Source: Paramecium tetraurelia (taxonomy: Eukaryota > Ciliophora > Oligohymenophorea > Peniculida > Parameciidae). Taken from it: a stretch of DNA of 64,000 nucleotides. Shown here in pieces: positions 52,380-64,000 of the stretch (its first letter is position 1; the number at the start of each line of letters is the position of its first letter). A program made the translations under genes and the position numbers. The notes below the pieces were generated by a model, which ran no database searches, was not told where the DNA came from, and saw only the letters and a list, made by a program, of their open reading frames with translations. Location: NCBI RefSeq assembly GCF_000165425.1, contig NW_001799200.1, forward strand, positions 310,178 through 374,177, in the 5' to 3' direction.

Positions 52380-53395
52380 TAGTAAAATAAAGATCTGAAC
52401 CATTTATGCAATATAGAAATAGTAATGACTTAGAAATAATAAAAAACCTTGACATTGATTTAGATTTTAATTTAAATATACTAAATTATAATTTGAAACT
52501 ATTGTTGCCAAGCCTAAGACCTCAGATCATATAGTCAAAACATTGACTTCTTTTGATGTTTTTTCTCTTTTTTTGAGCATACTTTATTTCTATATAAGAG
52601 ATATTCCCTACTAATTAGAATTTCAGCAAAGAAATGATTAAGATTATTATAGAAAAATTCAACATTGCATATGTAAAAAGACTCTCCATAATGATATATC
52701 GCACTCCCATATTCACATAAACTACAATAAATTATAGGATAAAGTAACAAAAATATCTTAATCAAACATTTGAACCACAAAATATCTTATTAGGAGTGGA
52801 CAAAGAGAATTTGAAGATATTTTTAATAGATCTTGGGATTAGCAAAATTTAAAGAGATTCAAATAGAATGTATATGTATATAGAATTTTAGTCGACATCT
52901 AAATTTAGATAATTCAAAGATCAAAAATCCTTTTTAGGTAAAACTCGATATGCTTTGATACCAGCACATATGGGACATAAATTGGGGCGTAAAGATGATT
53001 TTAGAATCTTTGATGAATGTCGTTTTGTATTTTTTGAATGGGTAATTAAACATTTATTAATAAGATAGTTACCTTGGCAAAATATGATTGTTTATAAGAT
53101 GAAGAAAGAGCAAAGAAAGTTGGAGAAATGTAATTGTCTATGGAACATGAAATATTTAAAGATTATTGTATAGAATCTTAATGCATTTTTGAGTATCATT
53201 CAAATTTCTAATTTAAATTGCATTAGAAGACTAGAATTAAAATAAGAGCCAAATTACAAAATGATAGTCTAATAATTTAGAAGAGCAGATGATCTTCAAA
53301 TATTACACATATGATAACTTTGATTGGGCAGACTCTTGCTTGTCTAACAAATATAATAAAATTAAATTGGGAATTTTTGTGTAAATTTATTATTA
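52380..53395 (+). pseudogene. Decayed casein kinase 1-like gene
   Basis: Fragments follow the CK1 order: LLLPSLRPQII (for LLGPSLEDLF), PQNILLGVDKENLKIFLIDL GISK (the DFG position reads DLG), SFLGKTRYALIPAHMGHKLG RKDD (for [23 protein letters not shown]), LPWQNM, EPNYKMI and YDNFDWAD. They lie in at least three frames, with TGA codons between, and no set of ordinary introns joins them. The N-lobe glycine loop, catalytic lysine and HRD motif are not visible. Paramecium has many CK1 paralogues, so a duplicate in decay is the simplest reading. A functional gene is unlikely. Confidence 0.75.
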
Positions 53396-53540
53396 ATTAA
53401 ATTAGATATTTTCCCTAAAAATGAATAAATCTTAAATGAATTTATCTATTTAATATAGATTATTTAATAATTTTCTATTAAAATTGTTGTTTATTCTCAT
53501 AAAATCAACATAAATAATTTATAATAAACTACATAATTTA

Positions 53541-56500
53541 TCATTTTTTTTCAATTAATGGTAAACTCAATTAATTACGAGCACTTTTTGGCGATAATTG
53601 CCTTGCTTTCTTTATATTATCCACAACAAAGTTTCTACTCAAGGTCATTGACATTTGAATTTAAGATTATTATTATTATTATTATCTGTTATCGACTAAA
53701 GATTATTTAATCTAAGGAGGAACATATCTTGGTAAGACTCCTCTAATAGAATAAGACCTAAGATTTATTTTGAATTTAATACCAATACATATCTTCAGTC
53801 TAAATTATCAATTTACCCTTTCTAATTTTGCCATATTCAACTGGTGTGAAACTAATAATGAAGGTAGTCCCTTCTCTACCATAAGGTTCTAGATCTCCAA
53901 TTTTAGGTATGACTGAAAATTCAGCATCTGACTCAGGAGAGAAGGCAGCAGTAAATTTACTATAGTTTTTTGTTTTATTTGTTAATTTAAATGAGACACT
54001 TGTCGTTTTATTAAGAGGAGAACTAATTAAAATAGTATCATCTTCCTCAGGTTCTGTGGCTTCCAATTGAATTTTATATTTCCATCTTCCTCCTGATTGT
54101 CTGAGTACTATAAACTCCATAGAAGTCTTGAAGGGTTTCATTGGTTGAAACCTTACAAAATAAAGCAAATTATCATGAGGACTATCAAGGTGATTTTTGA
54201 GACACTTAATAGTAAAGCATTTTTAAATCATGGTCTATAAATCCAAAGGCATTCCACCCAACTCAAAGTCAAATTTATCATCTGCTTATAAACTCTATGC
54301 AATTCCTTACAAACCTACTTTAATTTCATCTTCCCATTTTTCCCTGCATTTAGCCTTGAAATGGAAAAGAGTCTAAGTAGAGACAGATTCAGTGACTCCT
54401 TTAACAGGGAAATGCCATTAAATCTTCTCATTCATTGAGATGACAACTTCACAATAATAGCTTGTAATTTCTCTGGGTACAAATGAGAAAGGAACTTGTA
54501 GAACATTCATCCCTGGAACAAGAGTTTTATCATTTTTTTGATTTCTGACAAGCAATAGCTTAAAAACTTCTTGATTGTGACCTTCTGCATCTAATGAAAT
54601 AGAAACTTGAATAGGTTCTTTGAATGGGTTTTTAAAATGAATGACTGAACTGTAATCTTTGTTTAATCCAATACTAACAGTGGTAGCTGGGAATTTGGTA
54701 GGAGGTAATCCACTTCCAAAGACCAAATAGTGCCATTTACCTATGGGAGAAGTAAATATGATGTCTGATTGTTCTATGATATCTAATGAGGATGGGGTGT
54801 ATCTAAGTGCAACCTTCAAAGAATCATAGGGTTATATTTAGAGTTAATCTGGATATATATCAAAATTAGTAGGATTAGTAATTCTGCATTAGACTTGTAT
54901 CTTTTAATCAGATGGGTTTTCGAGTACGACTACCTATTATTCAACCTTACCCAAAGAGGCTTTTAAGACATTCAATCTCACAATGGGCTGGTCTTCGCAT
55001 GTGAGGATGAATTCGTACCACACTTCACCTAATAATCTATTTACAAATGCAACACTTCCTCTCCACCTACCAATTTTTAATGGAGCAAAGGTCAATTCAT
55101 ATCCAGCTTCCTTTCTAGCACCAATTGCAAATTGTTCTTCTCCTATTAAACCTTCTCCATTTATCATAACCTCATAAATTGCAGTTTCTGTAAGAGGATT
55201 AGCCAGTGTTAATTGAATGACTGTAGCTTATCTTATCAAACAAGAAACTTCAAGTGTTTGAACTGATTTCGGAGATTCAGTGTTCATGAATACTGTGTAC
55301 CATAAAAAATGTCCTTGTTCATCTGTAAATGTTATTGATCCTGTGTATTGGCCACTTAGGACTGGTTACACTTGCAATACATAGTTAGCTTTCTTTTATG
55401 GTTAAACAACTATTTATGAAGGTCCTGTGGCATAGATCAAATCTGTTTCAACAGCATAAATTATTGGTTTATCTGTTGGGTTCCTCAATTCAATTTCCTT
55501 CTTTGTTACTTTTCTAGCCTAGCAATTTAGAATGATATGTTCTTCTGCTACTGGTTCTTCCCCATAACCTTTTAGATCATACTCAAAAACATCATTCGTC
55601 GTTGGATTGGTTAATACTAATTTAGCTTCACACTCCTATAGCCAAGATGGACTAAAAGTAATTGGAAAATTACTAGTGGCTTTTCTTTTGACAAAAAAGT
55701 CTCTTTAAGGACATTAGAATAAACCTTTTGATTCTGAAAGTTGAACTTTTATTTGCCAATCCCTATCTGTTTGATTTACAATCGGAATTTCTTATATTAC
55801 AGATTATCTTGCAGGTACCCTAAATTCTAACATGGCCTTAACAATCTTTGGTAACACTATTGCCGATAATTTATATCTTCTAATATCGAATTTATTTCTT
55901 AGAGTTAGAATGACACTAAAGTCTTTGGTTGCATTCTTGAAAGCATACAGAATTGGTAATTTACAATCAATATTCTCAGTGCCTGGCTTTTTTGTCTATT
56001 TATTTAAGTCTGTTATTTAGAGTGTAGGTGGTAGATTCAAGTATTGTGTTGGTGGATATATTTCTACTTCAAAAGTGATGATATCTAAATTAGAACCTGG
56101 GAAATTGATTTTAGAGGCTGTTAAACTTGAGGCTTGTTTGTCACCTTTTAAATATCTATCTTTCTATTTCATCTAGACCAATTGTTGAATCTAACTACGA
56201 GCACGAGCTAACTATTCATTTCTAAATGGAATCGTATAGGATATTGTTTAAGTGCTATCAACATACAATGATTTGTCTGGTTTAAATTCACCTATGATAT
56301 TCGGTTATTCAACTGTTCCTTATAAATCGTGTTAGAATTCACCCACATTTGGATCTGTAAATATCAGAGAACATTTGTGTGTGTCTATTGTTAATGGAAT
56401 ATAGGTCAATGATAGATTGATAGTTTAATTCTTCCTGATTCTTTGTCGGTCAATTGTGCAAAAGAATGAAGGGAATTCCTCTTCAAGAGGAGCATCCTTT

Positions 56501-59500
56501 GCTGGAGGAGCCTTCTTCTTTTTGCCTCTTTGTTCTATTTACTTCTTTTCATGTATCACTTATATCTAGAACTCACCATCCTATGGAAATTTATTGGTAA
56601 TTTAGATCTGGAAGTCAAAAATCTCATATAAAATTGAACTGACATTCCATTACTTTTCAGACTTCCTTCCTGTGATATTACTTTTCAAATCAAATACTAG
56701 TGCTGCTGCCTAAACATTCGTCTCTTTTTTGTTTGTGAAAATCACTCTACCTGTTACAGGCAGAGAAATACGAGAAGTGAATTTCACTTTGTAATTATAA
56801 GGTATGTCAGGCTCAATTTTAATGCTCTCATCTCCTTCCAATTAAAAGTCAGGGTGTCCCTCATATTTAACAAAATAACTAATTGGCTTTGGAGTCGGAT
56901 TTCGTAATTCAATCGATTTTATTACTTCCTCACCCAAGATGCATTAGAAAATAATGGGTTCCTTCTAAGGGACATAATGAGGAAGAGAGAAAAACAATTG
57001 GACCAACATCATCAACATTTCCCTTGGATAAGGTTTATAATAGATATCCCTGGCTTGAACATGTGATTGTAAACCATAATCGCTTAAAGCTGGCATTAAT
57101 TTATCGGCATTATGTCTATAATCATCTTCACTCTACAAATTAGTCCTTAAATTGCTAAAGAACTTCTACATGCTAGGACCAATGAATTAAGTCACTGCAT
57201 CAGCTACAAGTAAGCTATCCTTGAATTCGGATGCAAAATTACTTAACCTTCTAATCTAACCTGTATGTTGTTGTTCATAACAAACCTCATAGAACCAAAG
57301 AATAACACCTTCTGCATGAGAGATTACATTAGATCCATCTAAGTAATAATCTGGAATGTTCAATCTCTCAGTTGGAATGCCTGGCAATTGTTTAAACGAT
57401 TTTGCTGTTATTCTATTTAAATAATATATTTTAATTATTTGATAGAATGTTGAAATCCATGCATCATAGTGTAAGTAGTTGTACTTAGCTTAGCTTAGTT
57501 ATAATCTATTATCCGGTACAAACTCGTATTTCTCTTTAGGCACAGTCTTTAACCATGCATTATAATCATTATGTCCCAATAAGTATTCGGATCTTATGTG
57601 ATTCAGAAGAGCTCCTTCTATTTTCAGTTGTCTTACAAGTTCATCATATTGTTTAAACTACGCCTCTGCTTTTTGTTGGCGTTTCCAATTTTAGTCAATC
57701 TAAGCCTTATATTGGAAATTGGCCTTGCCTGTTAGAAATGTTAATAACTCAAATATTTGTTACCCAAAATTGGTTACAATATCTTCTGGGAACTTATTCA
57801 TAGGTTAAGTGAGAACATGATAATTCATCCATCTCATAATATAATCACAAGCTTCATTCTAGGTTTCTGCATCTAAAGGTCTATATCCTAAATGGGAAGT
57901 TCCTTTTGAACTTGTTGTACTCTTTACAGACATAGTATGGTTTCGTTTCATTTTCTCATTATCACTGTCAGCTCCATCATCTTCTTAGAACATCACTGGC
58001 TTTTTCTCATCAGCTACCATTTGGTACTTTTGTATTCTCTACAAGTATATCTAATTTGTCAATAAACAGTTATCTGTCGTCCCTGACACATATATTGAGT
58101 ACACTCTGCCTTCATCCTAAAATTCTGCTCTAGTTGTAAATGATATTGGCTTTTTATGAGAAAAATACACATCAACCCTTAATTTACTTTTAGCAACTCC
58201 CAATGTTTACCCTTCTGGAAACTTTAATTCTAAGTAAAAGTTGCTTGTTTCACTTGACCAATTGTGTTTTAGATTCAAATTCTCATATCCATCATTTATT
58301 ATCTTGAATGAACATTTTGAAACTACATTCAGAGGCACTACTGGTAGAATGACCTCCTTTTTATCGAATAATAATCTGGGATATGCTCCTGATCCTTAAA
58401 TTATTAAATCAACATATGGCAAAGTCTTTGGAATGTCAGGATCTGATTCAATATAAAGGGAGACTGTTGATGAAAATACTCCTGGTCCATAAGGGTTGAA
58501 TTTCACTCTAATTCTCACCTATTATCCAGAGGCTACTATGCCTTCACTTGGTTCTATTGTAAATATCTTTTCAATTTTTAATGGGGAAGTATCAATACGC
58601 CATTTCACATCCTTTCTATCTGGATTTGATAGTTTGATCTCTTCTACTGTTGGATAGCATTTATCAGGAGATGTAATAATCTTTTTCTTAAACTCTATAG
58701 ATTGAGGTTCCACTAAGAATTTAGGTTTAAGTCCTTTACAAGACACTCTTCTAGTCAAAGAAGGTAAATTCTAATTGAATCTGGCCAGAGTGATTGGCAT
58801 ATCAAACTGATAATGTTTTACATCTTTAGGGGAGAATTTCATCAAAAACACCTAAGTCGTTCCAGGTAAAATGGTTAAATTATAGGATCTGTACTCCTTA
58901 GTTTCCAAATCAATTTATTCAGATTTATCAGATTGATTATCCAAGGATTCATCCATTTTTGGAGCAGGTTCATCCTCATTCTCAGGGTGAATAGAATGCA
59001 AAATAGTATCATCCTCATCTTAAGGTTTAACTTCTAAGCAATCTATTCCATCCGGTGCTCTGGGATTCTCATTTTGATGTCTCAAATCTAAAACTAAATC
59101 AACAGGTATCGTTGAATTATTAACCAAAGTCATCGTTAACTAATTACTTGTTCCTAAAGTAGTAATGTTTCCAAAATCAAATTCTTCTTCCACAATTTCA
59201 ATTTTAGGTATTATAGCAGATCCAATAACAGGTACTTGTAGTTATTTGCCTCCTCTAATTAAAATGATTATTTCTCCTTTAACTATTTTTTCATCCTTAG
59301 AAAGAAATTTAACCTATAAATCTCTTGAATCTTCTGAACTTATTTTTCCTTTGATTGGATATACTTCGATTCCTTCTGGCAGCTTTGATGTTTAAACTTA
59401 AAATACTGCAGAACTTTTAGATAGATTCTTAAGAGTCAAAACCTTTGCCTCCTATTTACATACCACTATCTCTTTAAAATCTATGACAGCTTATTTTATC

Positions 59501-62361
59501 GCACATTTAGGTTCAGAGACAACTCCCGTACACTTTATGTTCTAATCTAATCCGTCTTCTGTTTTTAATGTTAATTTTTCTTCCTCATTCCTAATAGTGG
59601 CGATTGTGGCCTACTATTAAGGTATAGTTATTGATTATTATTATTACTACTACGTCTATTATTATTGCTAACCTTATGCATTTTTATCTTGTTATTATTA
59701 CTATGTACCAACTGGTTATTTCACTTCTGGAGGCAATGGCTATAATTAACTTGGTTTGTAAATGACTTAACACTCCATATATTTACCACTTGGCACTACA
59801 CCTGAGTCAGGTTGAACATAAAATATCTTTTTTTCAGTTGTTATCCATCTAAATTTGGCTTCAGCATTCCCATTATTTGTTAAGCGAACTATTTCAGCAG
59901 TTTCCATTTCATTGTTATCTTCATTAAATCCAAACTTAATTTGAGTTCTATTCATCTCTAAAAAGACTCTCTCAATATTGGCTTAAACTAGAAATTCAAA
60001 TATGTGATTCTCATTTATTACATATTTTAGATGTGTTTTAATCTATCCTAACTATTTTGAACATAGAATAACGTCAAATTAAGCTGTCTATCCACTAGGA
60101 ATGATCTAAGGTTTTATGTATGATTAATTAAAATCTTCTTTGTCAGTATGCAATCTAACACTAATAGAATTTCTGAGATCATTTCTTACATAAAAGTATT
60201 TGATTACTGTACTTTTTATGAAAACATTCCCAAATTCTATTTTAACAGGACCTGCTTGTATTTTCTGTAATTAATCTGCATTCAATTCAGCACTTGTATC
60301 TCTGATTTCACTATGTGTTTTAGGTTCAAATGGGAATTTCTTTTTTTGAATATTTCTAAGATCTGGCTCAAATGGTTTCAGTTGTTTTCCTTCCTTTAAT
60401 TAATTTTAAATAAGTGGCTCATAATGAAAGATTGGCTTAGTAACAAAAAGAGTCTCATTTGCTTCAGGTAAAGGTAATTCCTGTTCATATCCATCATCTT
60501 ACATTCCGACTGCAAACTCATAATCGATTGGTGGTTCAGGCTTTGGTTCTTCATCTGGTTCTTATTTCTTAGCAGCTCCAGAAGGTTTAACTGGCTCCTA
60601 CTTGATTTCCTTCAATCGTTCATTCATCTAAGTAAATTTCTGTTTGATTTTCTTATCCTTAACCTTTTTTAATCGTTATTCCCTATGCAATTTTAAATAC
60701 TCATTATAGATTTCTTTATTTAATGACTTTTGCTTTAATTCCTCAATTTTGTCCAAAGAAATTCCTTGCTGAACCAAAGATTAAACGGATTAGGATATAT
60801 CCAAAGTTTAAACCTTCTCAATTGATTTAATATTGCTAATGCTTTACTCCTTAGTAATGGTGTGTTTCATCTCAAAATCCTCTGGGAGTGATTCTGGCCC
60901 TCTTTTAACTTATAATTTATTAGTAAATTATTAACTCACACCAGCCAATCTCACAGGTATTTTGAAGATCCCTCCAAGCAATTCAGCACTTATAACAGTT
61001 GTGAAATTTCCAGTGTGTTTAGGCTTGAAGCTTACCCAAAAATTTTACTTTTCCTCAGGTTACAGGGTTGATAATGTTGGATTCACTGAAAAATAAGGAA
61101 CTACAGGCCAATGAATTTGAATCGGCAACTCTGTCTATTTGTTAGTGACTTCAAAAACTATTTCTTTGCTTTAATTGGCAGGACATACTCCAAATTGTAA
61201 AATTGCAGTTGGTGGGAATTTGATTGTAGGACAAATGCATCTCACTTACAAATGATTCATCAAAGGCTCATTATCTTAAAAATCGAAAATTGCTGAATAA
61301 TGAAATTCATCGTAATCTGGTTTCAATTACTCGGGAGACAAGGCAAATGATCTAGTCCATACTTGTTATTCTTCTGAGACCTTAGGTTTACATTTAAACA
61401 CTATTGCAATTTATGAATAGCTTTCCAAAACACCTTCCTCAGGAAAACATTCCATGATTCTTTCTGTTTACTCAAGACCAAGTTCTGCTGGAGTCTGCAA
61501 TTTAAGTGCATCTTCTTATTAATGCAATCCTTTCTTCAATTTCACTTTAAATTTTTGTTACTTCGGAGTGTTATTGACTAAATACGTTTCAATCTGCTTG
61601 TATTATCCATAGTAAATCTAACCAAAATCAAAAAAATTGTTCTAAACTCCAGTGTCATCTATCAAAAATCGAGTAAATTCTATAGATGTGGCATTAATGT
61701 CTATTGTTTTCTGTAGACTTTAACCATCTGCTATTACTTCTACTAAACCACGAAATATTCCAGCATCTTTTGGTTTATAATGTACCTTAACCGTAAATTC
61801 TAGTCCTGGTCCTAAACTGAAAGTAGTCGGCTCTATTTTGAAGTCAGGCAAACGATCAATTTTTAGTTCTACCTTGCCAGTTGATCGACCTTCGTTCTTG
61901 AAGTATATATTATCCACTTTTTCCTTCCCCACTCGAACAAACCCCAAATTAATAAATGGCTCAAATACTATACTAAAATTAATTAATGTAAAAAATACGC
62001 AGCTTGAGGAGGAAAGGCAAAAAGCGGTACATCAATTGTATAGTTACCATCCGACACAATTTTCAAAGAGTCCTAATACTATTCCAAACTGGCTGTTTCA
62101 AATGTTACTATCAGTTTCATTGAGAGACCTGCTGCTATTGCACTATAAATTCTTCATAATGGACACATACCCTTGCATTTCATAATCACATCTGAAGTTA
62201 GAATGAGGTTGAAAAACTCGAATTCGCCTAGCAGTCTATGTTAAATTTCTCACAAAGACAGTGATTTCATAAGTCTAATTTATCTATATATCTTTAAATA
62301 TGATCTCGCTAGGCACAACCTCGATAGGAGGGCCGGTTGACAACTGCTTAATCCGAGTCAT
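53541..62361 (-). CDS. CFAP47: CFAP47, axonemal central-apparatus protein (about 2911 aa)
   Basis: Start ATG at 62359-62361. Introns of 28 and 26 nt lie near the 5' end and one of 31 nt near the 3' end; the 8.3 kb between stays open. The protein is a string of ASH/MSP-type immunoglobulin-like repeats (for example INLGFVRVGKEKVDNIYFKN, VQPDSGVVPSGKY, SFTPVEYGKIRKGKLII). A calponin-homology-like region lies at about 1480-1620 (YIMRWMNYHVLTQPMNKFPE). There is a coiled segment at about 500-580 and a TAA-coded Gln-rich loop at about 900. The C-terminus YSIRGVLPRYVPP fits the family. CFAP47 belongs to the C1 side of the central pair and is needed for normal beating. Confidence 0.94.
59636..59690. 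repeat. Triplet-rich tract coding a Gln-rich loop in CFAP47
   Basis: ATT/TAC-type triplet repeats; on the minus strand mostly in-frame TAA and TAG, read as Gln between two Ig-like repeats. Confidence 0.8.
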
Positions 62362-63030
62362 TGTGCTGTTAAGACTTTTATTGCTCTAATTCATTATTAT
62401 TAATAATAAATTGTATATTCTAAAAATGTGGATAAGAGAAAACACTCAATAAATGATTTCCTATTTTCACAATCAAGAAATAAAGTGCAAATAAAATAAC
62501 AATTTCATATGTCAGAACTAAATTTCCTTTTTCAAATCAATCAACTTCATATTAAAAGATGAAATTACTAATTTGATTCTTCAGCAACCTAAATATTTTG
62601 TTTCTAGATACAAATTAAAAAATTAATATCACATTGTAAAGGGTTAAAAATAAACTCAAATATTAATCAATTTCAATTGTTTTTATAATAATTAATTGAC
62701 CATTTTCCTCTAGTTGTGTTTTTCTTAATATTAATTTATTTATTATTATATGTTTGAATTTGCGAGTTATTAAATCATATCTATCCATCATCATCATAAT
62801 AGTTAATTTCTTATAATAATAAACAATTATGATAATCAGTTATTTAAAATGTTTTTTTTACGATTTTTTTGGAAAGTGTGTACCAACGTAGATGTAAGTC
62901 CAAATAAAAATTTAATTTAGGAAATCTTGGGATAAAATCGTGATGGTTTGCAAGCTTTTTATGGAAATAATTCTAAAGCATTAAAAAGTGTTTAATTTTA
63001 ATAGTTGACAATTTTATATTTTTCCTGAAA
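62362..63030. other. Divergent intergenic region
   Basis: About 670 bp, AT-rich. A 59-codon frame at about 62849-63027 begins MFFLRFFWKVC but has no support as a gene. Confidence 0.5.
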
Positions 63031-64000
63031 ATGAACACCAATTAAGCATTTGGTTTGAGCAACAAGAAAAGTGGCTGCATATCATTGTTTATGAGCAGAG
63101 CAAAATAATTAATCTATACAATTGCACTTCAATAACTTGGTGGAGAACAATAACCAATAATAATAAATTGCTTTGTCATCCTTATTCAATATTTCTAGTT
63201 AGCATCTCTATTGTTTGGTCAAAATTTTTTGAGAATTTGGAAAAATTATCATGTTTCACAAGGAATCCACGATTTTCTATAGTATAAAATATTTGACAAA
63301 TATTAGGTATTTTCTTATTTCTCCTTATACATTAACATTTGATTATTCGTCTCTTTTGATTATGCATTATGTCTGTGTAGGGGTTTTTGTGGTTATGACG
63401 ATGTTAGCCTGTTTCATAGGTTTTAATATAAAGAAAAGGAAGGAGGAAAATAGTTGGATACTATTGATATTGAAGATTATAATAAATTTGTTCCTTTCAA
63501 TTTTATTTCTTCCATTCATCGATATATTCATATCAATTATAGATTGCTAGGATGATGGATATGGAAATTAAGTACATTATTATTTTACAAATTAATAATG
63601 TTGGGTAGGGGCACATATACTTCATGGAATTATCGCCATTATTATACTTTTAATCTTTTATGGATTTTGTATGATTTTAGGAGGAATTTATTATGAATTG
63701 AAATTTATCCCTGATTAAGCCAACTCATAATAAAATGGAAAGATTTCAGGATATTTATACACCTATCTATTGATAGTGGTAATTCTAATAAGACTTATAA
63801 AAGATTAAAAATATTAGTATTTGGAAATAATAATAATATTGATAGGTAGTTTAATATTATTAAAGAAATTTCATATGGATTAACCCTATAACTCTATGAT
63901 CATACAAAAGTGTTGGTCAATTACAGTTGGATTGAATTTTTGGGGAATCCTGCTACTATGCTGTGCAAAGATTCTGGAGTAACGTTATTTTAATGGGATT
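63031..64000 (+). CDS. Multipass membrane protein, N-terminal part (gene runs off the right edge)
   Basis: ATG at 63031; one 25-nt intron restores the frame after GIHDFL; the frame then stays open to the edge (more than 310 codons). Hydrophobic segments include FVILIQYFQLASLLFG, HYVCVGVFVVMTMLACFIGF, LKIIINLFLSILFLPFIDIF, AIIILLIFYGFCMILGG, YLLIVVILIRLI and NFWGILLLCCAKIL. The start, with a 35-residue cytosolic part rich in polar residues, recalls a large ciliate family of multispan proteins of unknown role. It is too incomplete to name. Confidence 0.75.

Noticed and set aside
62849-63027. 59-codon frame beginning MFFLRFFWKVC
   Set aside because: Too short, no recognisable features, and it sits in the promoter region of the next gene.

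Overview
The window is macronuclear-type DNA from a ciliate, almost certainly a Paramecium. Genes read through only if TAA and TAG encode Gln and TGA is the sole stop. They are interrupted by tiny GT..AG introns (19 to 38 nt, mostly 22 to 28), intergenic gaps are often under 100 bp, and the DNA is very AT-rich. All gene models were read by hand in that code. For nearly every one, the exon sum after intron removal is a multiple of three and ends in TGA. No telomere repeats, transposons, tRNAs, rRNAs or CRISPR arrays were seen, so this is an internal chromosome segment.

Layout. 1-8 kb: a cut-off unknown gene, a coiled-coil protein, a small HTH-like protein, a basic unknown protein, the centriole protein SAS-6 and a PKA catalytic subunit. 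8-16 kb: a MYND-finger/Aurora-like kinase, a coiled-coil protein, a large possible nucleoporin, a centrin, ribosomal protein eL43 and a mitochondrial acyl-carrier-like protein. 16-26.6 kb: an unknown protein, an MGRN1-type RING E3 ligase, CK2 beta subunit no. 1, a secreted protein, an HSF-type factor, a p24 cargo receptor, a possible Mo25 relic, two tandem HTH-like paralogues and a calcium-dependent protein kinase. 26.9-36.6 kb: a Cys-rich secreted protein, a coiled-coil protein, homogentisate dioxygenase, CK2 beta no. 2, a long coiled-coil protein, a Ulp1 protease and a multipass membrane protein. 36.6-45.4 kb: an unknown protein, a 980-residue bitopic membrane protein, a TLDc protein, a membrane-tethered bZIP factor and a pseudokinase-MORN protein. 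45.6-53.4 kb: an EF-hand coiled-coil protein, an ERK7-type MAP kinase, an unknown protein and a decayed casein kinase 1 gene. 53.5-62.4 kb: one 8.8-kb gene for the axonemal protein CFAP47. 63 kb to the end: a cut-off multipass membrane protein.

There are no operons, and neighbours are mostly functionally unrelated. Two themes recur: cilium and basal-body parts (SAS-6, centrin, CFAP47, ERK7-like kinase, several coiled-coil proteins) and signalling (PKA, CDPK, CK2 beta twice, Aurora-like and MAP kinases, HSF, bZIP). The most unusual items are the MYND-kinase fusion, an eL43 missing three of its four zinc cysteines, an acyl-carrier protein without the carrier serine, and a bZIP factor with a predicted membrane anchor.
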